Below, one piece after another: positions 56,401 to 64,000 of a stretch of 64,000 nt of DNA. Made by a program: the position numbers and the translations under genes. The stretch covers positions 16,662,669-16,726,668 of the forward strand of contig JAQNBH010000015.1 of assembly GCA_028752905.1 (NCBI GenBank), given 5' to 3'. Within the stretch, counting starts at the first letter, position 1. Every line of letters starts with the position of its first letter. The DNA is from Cladorhizidae sp. MBARI D1340-BT2. Its lineage: Eukaryota; Porifera; Demospongiae; Poecilosclerida; Cladorhizidae. The notes under the pieces are model-generated. The model did no database searches. It was not told the DNA's origin and saw nothing but the letters and a program-made list of their open reading frames with translations.

Positions 56401-57329
56401 GCTGGCTCTAAAAAGTCAGCTGAAAATCACCATTCTAAATCATTACATTATAGATATTCCTTTGGATAAGTAGTAATATTAAGATTGCCTGCCATAGTTT
56501 AGTAGGTATTATGACAGGAATATGAGACCTAGTCATGGATGGCCAGCACCTTACATAGGAACAGGGCACAGGTATAACACTTGGAAACACTGCACATGCA
56601 CATGCACATGCACATGCACAATGCATGTATGCAGCACAGACATACATCATTCATGTCCTTACATCACCGGTGGTACCCCCATGCCAAATGACAGAGGGAA
56701 GTAAAGAGGGATGTGTCCTTCAATTTAGGAAGAACAGGAAGTGTTACTTCATATTTTTAAAGTTTGGATCTGATAGTTTTTTGTAATCCCATTCTGGAAC
56801 AAAAAGATAGCTTTCCAATGAACTACTTTATGACGGCTAGTAAGTCTGTACAGTGAAGATACACAAGTCTCTTCAAAACTGTACCTGATCACCTTCAAAA
56901 TACTCCAGGTTGCCCTCCAATTCACAGGATGTGTAAAAGAACCACAAAAGCATGTTAGGAGCTAGAATGTTTGGTTGTAGTGAAAAGCCACTGATTCTTG
57001 CTTTTTTATATATTTTTATTTGTTATTGAACTCACTATGTGGTATATGTATATATAATTATATATAATAATTATATGAAGTAAATAAAATAGACCTTTTG
57101 TTGATCATGTATATAAGCATATAATATATATTATATGAGAAAGAGAAGGACTGCTCTGCCAGACCACCTTGGAGCTAGGTTGGCCAGGACTAGGCCTGAG
57201 TACAATATGCTGGCAATTTTTTTTTGAATAATAGGTACCTCTGAGAATTAGCATAATGCTGAGAATAATAGGAAATATTTTAGTGAACTTTCTAGGCTAG
57301 GAAGGAAGAGTTTAGCACTGTGGTTATGC
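56401..57329. other. No gene recognised; CACATG microsatellite
   Basis: Short (CACATG)n at about 56590-56622, and an AT-rich palindromic stretch at about 57035-57140 (TATATAATTATATATAAT type). Otherwise featureless. Confidence 0.45.
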
Positions 57330-58110
57330 ACCACAACAATGGTACGTCCCAGCCATTTTCCACTACTTTTGACATCTGGAGCGCCAGAAACAGAAGCTAT
57401 TTGGGCATGACTATTCATTGGATCAACCCTGAAACACTGCACTTCGAATCCTGTGCTTTTCATGCAAGCGATTACTGGCTCCTCATACCTACGATACAGT
57501 AGCTGCGATGGTGCTGGACATCCATGCACTCTTTGGGATTGAAACTTCCGTATCATATGTCGTGACGGATAACGGCACGAATGTTGTGAAGAGCACTGAG
57601 GAAGGCATCGTTGAGGCGGTACAAAAGAAGTTTGAAGAACAGAGAGCTGACGATCTTATGGCGATTGACGTCGGAGAGATACTGGAAGACCCCATCATAG
57701 CCGATAAATTCGACATGCTTCCATCTCATCACAGATGTGCCTCGCACACTCTGAACTTGATCACAGCAGCGGATATGGAGAAGTGGATTCGGGATCTTCG
57801 AAATGCCGAGCGAGGCGCCAACAACAAGGAGCAGGCAATGTTCAAAAAGCTGTACAGGGAAATTAATTCCAGGACTACCGTGCTCTGGAATTTGCTCAGC
57901 CGTAGCCCCAAAAACTTTAGGATATCAGTTGGTTATGCATAACACCACTAGATGGAACTCGTCTTATGATGCCTTGAAGTCTGTGGTAGACAGAAAGATG
58001 CATGGGCAAACCAAGTTGAAGTAAGAGTAGCTACAAGGTGCAATCAGTGATCTACACGCAGCAGAGGCACGTCAACAGCTGTCGGAAGAACTTCGTGCTC
58101 TTCAAAATTA
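57330..58110 (+). mobile_element. hAT transposase remnant (BED-type group)
   Basis: The plus strand reads STTFDIWSARNRSYLGMTIH and WINPETLHFESCAF. After a frame change near 57460 comes HTYDTVAAMVLDIHALFGIE, VVTDNGTNVVKS, FDMLPSHHRCASHTLNLITA and LWNLLSRSPK. After another change near 57925 comes LVMHNTTRWNSSYDALKSV. These are the catalytic-core landmarks of the hAT group that gave rise to ZBED-type genes (W.S....Y...T.H.I, TDNGSN, RC.AHTLNL, TRWNS.Y). The BED finger and dimerisation domain are missing. The 435-nt open stretch 57508-57942 shows relatively modest decay. Confidence 0.85.
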
Positions 58111-58205
58111 AAGAAGCCAAACATGTGCCTCCACAAATGATACTGATTTGGCATTTGATAACCTTGTGACTTTTACAATAAAAAAAGAATTATTATATTA
58201 AAGTA

Positions 58206-60066
58206 AGATTTATAAATAGAGTTTACGTTGTTTCTGTTCTTTCCCGTTATCTATAATCACTTCCAGTTCTTCATCACTCAAACGTTCAGGACCCTCGATA
58301 CACACTCGCATAGCTTGGTCTAAAGTGTCCTCACCAAGTCTGCTTCTCAGCCTCGTTTTTAATAGTTTCATATCACTGAAGCTTCTTTCAACTGTAGCTG
58401 TAGTGATAGGCTGGACCAAGGAGATTGGAGCAAGACGTTCAAGATTTGGAAAGCCTGCTTTTAGAGTGTCATTTGTTAAAAGGCTAGTAAGAACATCAGA
58501 ATTAGAAGCATTACGAAAATTCGTGAACAATATGCGCCGAAAGATTTTCCACTCAGCCTCAGTTTGTTGTGTGTCTACGTCAGGTATTGAGAATCTTGTC
58601 TGCCCCTGAAATGTAAGTTGTTGTGGACTGCCGTAGAAGTTGGTCAGTTTTTGTAGCTTCTTCACCATATGAAGACAGGGAATCTTCTTTTGGGGGTAAA
58701 TGGGATGGATTAAACACTGAAAATGCTGAGTAAACATCAGAGGAGCTTAACCTACTAGTAATATGGTCAATTACACTCTGAATGTAGGGACGATAAATCT
58801 TTGAGATAAAGAATTCTTTATCGGTTTGATGAACAATGATGTTTCGCTCACCAAGTGCTGCCTCATATGAAAATACCACTGTGTGGTCTTTAAACCAGGT
58901 AGTAGTTAGTGGGCACTCTATATACTCAGATAGTCTGTCGACAGTGCTTTTAACCATCACAGGAACGATAGCAAGATCAAGATTCTTAGCTCGAAGGCTT
59001 CCTTGAAGTTTAGCAATTGTATGGAGTACATCAAAAAGCATGTACTGTACAAACAAGCCACAAATTTATATGTGCACATTAGCTTCAATGCCATATGCCT
59101 CAGCATCTCCACTCTCCTCATAAATGTGTTCAAAGGTGCCAACCAATGCTGGCAATGATTGTCTCACAGCACGAACACATCACTCCTGTGCCAACCAACG
59201 TGTGTCACTTGGTTTGTGCATTTTCAGCTCAGGGGCATTGAGCACTGCTTGAATTTCTGCTAGTCTCTCAGCCTTTTTAGGTGGAAAGCTTGCCACACAG
59301 AGAGAAGAGTCCCCAATATTCTCTTGACCTCATTGTGTTCACTTGAAGCATGAACAGCTGCCAACTGTAGTCTGTGACAACAGCAGTGAACAAATAAAGC
59401 ACTAGGAGAATGATATCGCATCTGCACTTGCACCCCACTTTTCTTTCCAGACATCGCCATCAAATCCTAACCCTCGCAACTTACTAACAGGAATTCCTTT
59501 GTCTCTAACAAACTGGAGTAGATAGTGTGTGAGAGCCTCAGCGTTAACTTTACAGGCATGGACAATCCCTAAGAAATGCTCTACTGCCTTGCCACTATCC
59601 AACCACCTTGCACATATTGATAATTCTGTTTGGGAGGACACATCAGTACTTTCATCGGCCAATAGAGAAATGTACTGACTAGAATTCAAGCGACCAAGGA
59701 GTTGCTTTTCAAAGCAATGGCTAATGCTTTTAAGAAGCTCAGCTGTGGTGGCTTTGGAGAGGTAAGTTGCATTGGCTGGACATACGTTTTGGTGTACTTT
59801 GAGTTGTTTATTTCCATTGTCAATTTGAAGTGAAATCAGACTTTCAAAAGTTGTTGTATGTGGAATACGATGCCGAACCAAAAAGTAGACAGACCTAATT
59901 ACTATAAATTCACGATTTTTTCTCCTCTCTTCATTTGAAGCACTAACCATCTGTTCAATGACACCCACATGTGCTCTTGAACTCTCAATCATTGCTTGTC
60001 TTTCGACAGATGCTAGATGCCATTCAGACTTTTCATGCTTGCCAAGTAGCTCGGTTGCTTTGACCT
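58206..60066 (-). mobile_element. hAT (DUF4371/ZMYM-type) transposase, nearly full catalytic part with frameshifts
   Basis: Minus-strand order: an acceptor-like ATAACAG at about 60067 precedes VKATELLGKHEKSEWHLASV. Then come REFIVIRSVYFLVRHRIPHT, SSQYISLLADESTDVSSQTE (first catalytic-Asp region), HACKVNAEALTHYLLQFVRD and KLRGLGFDG (about 59465). After a frame change come GKKSGVQVQMRYHSPSALFV and HCCCHRLQLAAVHASSEHNE (to 59280). KPSDTRWLAQE lies in the decayed stretch near 59190, and MLFDVLHTIAKLQGSLRAKN (59040) precedes TTATVERSFSDMKLLKTRLR and LGEDTLDQAMRVCIEGPERL (58400-58290), with a TAA near 58210. About four frame changes separate otherwise long open stretches, and all landmarks from catalytic Asp to dimerisation domain survive, so decay is recent compared with the other hAT copies. 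The first exon with the zinc finger was not found. Confidence 0.9.
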
Positions 60067-61821
60067 GTTATTTATAGGACGTATAACCCATGCATGGTGC
60101 ATGTCTCTATGTGACATAGGCATGTGTGTGTACTTTGGAATAAACATGGTAAATGATTGGTAACTATAGTGAGCGACTCCTTATACTTGTGGGTGGCTGC
60201 TGGACTATATACACTGTAAAACAACTACAACAAATAGAAATGAGACAAAATGTTTTTATTATATACTTTAAAACAATACTGGTCAAGAAATAAGTGTTGA
60301 CCAATCTTGACAACAAACATTTGCAGGACCGTTTATCTATTAATATAATGAGCAAGTCTATAATAATCACTAAAAGCAGCAGTAGTGATTGTCAGCCATT
60401 GTTGTCCATAGTATAGGTGCATAGACAGACATATCTGCACATGCATTTTGCATGTGCTTGCTGATAATTGATCTACCCACACAAAGAGTGCAGCTTGGCA
60501 GGTGTGACTCTCACATTGCTGGCACTTTGTAGTCCTTGTCTTTATTTGCAGTATACTATTACATGTGTGCACTGAAGGAGAAGATGGAAGAAACAGGCTA
60601 GAGCTCGCTTAGTGATTTCTAAGTCAGGCTCCTTGCTAGAGAGGATGCATCTGACACCACTCTGTTAGAAGTTCACTGATGCTGCTGAGGTCATGGTTTT
60701 TAATAGCATGCAGCGTCATTGTCAACGGCTGCGAAAAATAAACAAATGAAGAAAAAGTGAGTACATGTACATATATGGATAAAGGCAGCATATGATTTTG
60801 ATGAGAGCAACTCTAGCCTGCTAGGGTCTTGCATTACGTGTTGTACTAGTGGACAAAGGCACCAGCTAGCGTGCTAGGCTGTTGGGCAATAGCATACTAG
60901 AGAAACAAAGCAAACTGAAGCAAAGAGATAACACTCCCTCTCCTTGTATGCTCACTTTCTTAATAGCACTGGGCAAGAGCACAACTAACAGTGCACTACA
61001 GCAATTACTTGATACAGCCCTCAGAGGATAAGGAGGCCACATGGCCCTTGCTGTTGTTTAAGGCCTGTCCATTCTGCCATAATGAATGCTCATAAGCACC
61101 TCCAGCCTGCAAAACCTGAATTCCCATCAGTGCAGATTGGCTGTATTCTCACTATAAACAAGAGCCCCAGCAACACCAACAATGATGTTGTGTTTCCCCT
61201 CCTGGGGGTGAGTCACCTACTGACCTGAAGGAGACCCGTCCTGCAGAACAAAAAGGATGTGGCTAAAGGAAGGACAGGATTATGTAAGGATACAACTCCA
61301 TGAATCCAACAGAGGAAACAAGTCAGGAGGAATACTCTAGCCTTAACAATAGCTGCAGCATAATTAGTCCAGGTGTTCATCAGTTGCTACATCGTAAGTT
61401 GGTCTAGATGTAGCTGGTTTATGCTATGCCAATGACTTCAAGCAGGTCATACCTGATTAGCATTCTAGTGTCCTCCAAGCTCTGACCTGCAACCTTCACA
61501 TGCAAAGTTTTATTTAATGCACACTTTCCTAATCAATTTATTGCTCTGATTCCTTTTGAGTAAATTCAGACCACCTCTGCAGGTGAATTGTCTCTGAATC
61601 ATATTGGGAGGTATTTCCTCATTCTAATTCAGTGTGCACACAGCAATGCACAACACTGAATGTGTAATGAGACCTTTGTTAGATAATTTTATTATTAATA
61701 GAATAATGATGATGCTGGTGGTGACCTGGCGATGCTGTGCTTCTGCTAATTACCTCAAATGCTTCTTTTGCTTGTTTGTTTCTGTTTGAACCCATTAACA
61801 TTCTCTATGTAATTATCGCAG
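60067..61821. other. About 1.7 kb without a recognised gene
   Basis: Only short frames. Part is presumably the intron upstream of the Ig-like exon at 61822. Its end (GTTTGTTTCTGTTTGAACCC to the acceptor) resembles the sequence flanking the inverted copy at 28.5 kb. Confidence 0.45.
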
Positions 61822-62136
61822 CTGCCAATGTGTTTACATTTCCTGATGAAGTGTGTTCTGGGGACACAGCTACTGCCAGTTGCATCAGAGCAGGTCCTTC
61901 ATTGGTGTGGGAATATGATGGTGGGCGTGTAAAGGCCTTGAGTGACCTGGACACTATAGGTGCTACTACCACACATATGGAGGGTGGAGTTGAATTCTCA
62001 GTGACTCTGATATCCCAAAGCAGCACTCTAATCTCATCCAGCATTAGCTTCACTGCCACTCCAGCCACAGATGGGAAGGTCTTGCGTTGTGCTGGAGCAG
62101 AAGCTTCAACAGCAACCATACGTGTTGTATCAGATG
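61822..62136 (+). CDS. Ig-like domain exon, phase 1-1
   Basis: The acceptor taattatcgcag is followed by 315 nt (105 codons) ending at GATG before gtgagc. Both borders are phase 1, the usual arrangement for shuffled extracellular Ig modules. The frame shows ANVFTFPDEVCSGDTATASC (strand B cysteine), LVWEYDGGRVKALSDLDTIG (strand C tryptophan), VEFSVTLISQSSTLISSSI, then TDGKVLRCAGAEAS (DxG...L.C, strand F cysteine) and ATIRVVSDG (strand G). This is consistent with one Ig-like domain of a secreted or cell-surface protein. No neighbouring exon, signal peptide or membrane segment could be assigned within the window. A frameshifted inverted copy is at 28201-28507. Confidence 0.75.
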
Positions 62137-62137
62137 G

Positions 62138-63190
62138 TGAGCCACTAACATGCACATATGCTCTGTGTGCTTCATTAGTGTATTATTAGTTTATGGGAGG
62201 GGGTGGGGAGGGTAGCATAATAATGTTAAATAGATATTTCTGTGAGTTGCTCGGTGACTCTATATTCTTTATTGCCATATCAGTTGCTGCAAGTCTATAT
62301 TATGCTGAGGCATGATAGAGTGTGTCATACTTAGTATTTAAGTCTCTATGCTTACACATAGCACTATCCCACCCACAAGGCTATCCTGCCACCTTGTGCA
62401 CAATATAGTGTGTTCTACATCCTAAGCTTAGCACAACCTATAATATTAACCATATGTACCCAAGTGTAAATATTTGCACCTTCAAAATTTTCCTTTGCAG
62501 CAGCGGATGTAGGATTTTAATAAAGGAGGGGGTGGGGTTACCACCTATCTCTCGGGGGATTTCCAGTAATAAAATAAATAAGACTGCAAAACCTGCCGAA
62601 GCTAACAAGCACACTAGAGTTCCCCTATTCCCACTCCAAGATCTGTGGCATGTTGTCATGTGTAACTGACTAACAAGCACACTTGAGTTCCCCTATTCCC
62701 ACTCCAAGATCTGCACCTAATAATGTGCACTGAAAATGAACTGGCCAATGCTGGACTGGATGGGATGTCGGAGCCACCATTGCTTTATACAGCATACACA
62801 TGCACTTGTCTAGGTGTGCACTGTCCAGAAATAAAATATATGTTGCAATAAATATATAGTCACTATTGAAACGTAAAGACTCTCTACCTCTCCTAATATG
62901 TTTGTTTGAAGTATATATGTAGGGTATTCATCAGGTGACACAGGTGAATCCAAGTATTCTGCTTCAAATCTTGGCCATGCCTAAATTTATTATTTGTTTG
63001 CCATATCTGGGGGTTCTTATCAACTTATTTGAGGGAGGCATAGAGAACTATCTACAAGTTTCCATGACTGAACAGTAGCAAGTCTTCTGAGTTATAACCT
63101 TTCGCTCCATCCTCCCTTGGGCTTCTACTTGTAATGAACAAACAATGTCTTCAGATACAGTTATGGAGAACCTGATGTGACAATAGTTGG
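62138..63190. other. No gene recognised; hAT-end-like motif and a 68-bp direct duplication
   Basis: A CAGCGGATGTAGGATTTTAA motif is at 62501, resembling hAT ends. A direct repeat is at 62603-62713. The rest is non-coding, presumably part intron of the Ig-like gene. Confidence 0.45.
62603..62713 (+). repeat. Direct duplication, 43 bp repeated at a 68-bp interval
   Basis: TAACAAGCACACTAGAGTTC and the following bases to AGATCTG at 62603-62645 recur at 62671-62713 with one visible substitution (TAGAGT against TTGAGT). Confidence 0.9.
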
Positions 63191-63194
63191 CACG

Positions 63195-63436
63195 GCACTG
63201 CCACGCCCTCTTCTTGTTGGATTCCCCACTCCTCCTGATGCCCTCTTCTTGTTGAATCCCCCACTCCACCTATGCCACGCCCTCTTCTTGTTGGATTCCC
63301 CACTCCACCTATGCCACACCCTCTTGTTGGATTCCCCACTCCACCTGTACCACGCCCTCTTCTTGTTGGATTCCCCACTCCACCTATGCCATGCCCTCTT
63401 CTTGTTGAATTCCCCACTCCGCCTATGCCACGCCCA
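63195..63436 (+). repeat. About 39-bp tandem repeat, six to seven copies
   Basis: The unit runs CACGCCCTCTTCTTGTTGGA then TTCCCCACTCCACCTATGC. Copies vary by 3-nt or shorter deletions (one lacks a CTT). The unit is a multiple of three, so both strands are open (LLVGFPTPP and RRSGESNKK repeats). Confidence 0.92.
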
Positions 63437-64000
63437 ATATTTATACACTTCAAACAGTGTGCAGTAGTCAGCATTTCTTTATGTTGCTCTTCAGAGTCGC
63501 CATGTTTCTCCATATCTTGAACCTGTAATAAGGGTGAATATTCGTTTATGAATATTTACATCCAACAAGAGTCTTTTCCGTTATTGGGATAGCAATGAAT
63601 TGGATTAAGTTAATGAGATATTGTAAGCCTCTGCCTTCAGACTATGTAAATGTACATAAATAGTTGTATGAGTTGCAGTGTGCATTGGAAAGAGCATAAG
63701 CCCAGACACCAAAACTGCTAAAGCTAGACTAACTTTAACATTGCACACATCTTATTTGTCACTGATGTATGGGGTACAGGAGTCCTTGGAAGCCAAGACC
63801 CTCAGCAGTCCCCAAGGTTCCTTCGGTACGTTTTCCCATCATCTTTGACTATTCTATTTTCTGCCTGCCCTAGTTCCAAGTGCAAGCTAATGGTTGCCAA
63901 TTGGTGCTCCACTGTGGAGTTTCCTCCTCTTCTTTCCCTTGTCAATATTGCACTAAGAACCTCCTTATAGCTCTCACTCCATTCTCTCAATAAACTCCGT
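63437..64000. other. No gene recognised
   Basis: The remaining 560 bp hold only short frames. The minus frame 63990-63802 (REWSESYKEVLSAILTRERR) could be an exon edge cut by the window, but no homology is recognised. Confidence 0.35.

Noticed and set aside
1..64000. tRNA or rRNA genes
   Set aside because: No cloverleaf with GGTTCRANYCC-type B box next to an A box, and no rRNA core sequence, could be recognised by eye. A tRNAscan-SE/Infernal run would settle it.

Overview
The window is eukaryotic nuclear DNA from an invertebrate animal. It is AT-rich, has spliceosomal introns with clear GT-AG borders (59 to 145 nt, plus one GC-AG intron of 279 nt), and is dominated by transposable-element debris and tandem arrays. 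The recognisable host sequence (tandem-FYVE ZFYVE1/DFCP1-like, ornithine decarboxylase-like, phase 1-1 Ig-like exons) fits an early-branching metazoan. A demosponge is my best guess, by inference only. No complete host gene is present.

1-2.85 kb: decayed non-LTR retrotransposon (minus). 4.16-5.35 kb: ZFYVE1-like tandem-FYVE pseudogene (plus). 5.6-6.1 kb: 5'-truncated ornithine decarboxylase-like exons (minus), tail-to-tail with it. 7.3-9.1 kb: decayed Ty3/gypsy element (minus). 10.1-11.2 kb and 14.3-16.1 kb: two broken copies of an uncharacterised cnidarian-type repeated protein family. 12.2-13.3 kb: ZMYM1/hAT-like gene remnant. 18.2-24.1 kb: local duplications of non-coding sequence. 24.4-25.7 kb: second non-LTR element. 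26.0-26.8 kb: hAT remnant, followed by a 58-bp satellite array. 28.2 kb: frameshifted Ig-like exon whose intact-frame relative lies at 61.8 kb.

34-44 kb is a nest. A 12-bp minisatellite (ATCATTAC-based) was split by a 5'-truncated, poly(A)-tailed non-LTR element, which itself holds hAT and Merlin (ISXO2-like) fragments. It was split again by an intact-frame Ty3/gypsy retrotransposon (37451-43066) with 185-bp LTRs differing at only two positions. That element, with one 1606-codon gag-pol ORF, is the youngest and best-preserved object here.

44.6-46.9 kb: very long ACGATAATAAT-type array. 47.5-48.0 kb: Helitron-associated fragment. 50.7-51.5 kb: 22-bp minisatellite. 54.0-54.6 kb: probable retroelement integrase tail. 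55.7-60.1 kb: three hAT remnants. 61.8 kb: Ig-like exon. 63.2-63.4 kb: 39-bp tandem repeat.

There is no operon-like cooperation between genes. The story is layered insertion, local duplication and array expansion over a few eroded host exons. Long ORFs inside the 12-bp, 15-bp and 22-bp arrays are artefacts of repeat units without stop codons. Family assignments rest on reading motifs by eye and on remembered family patterns; no database search was run.
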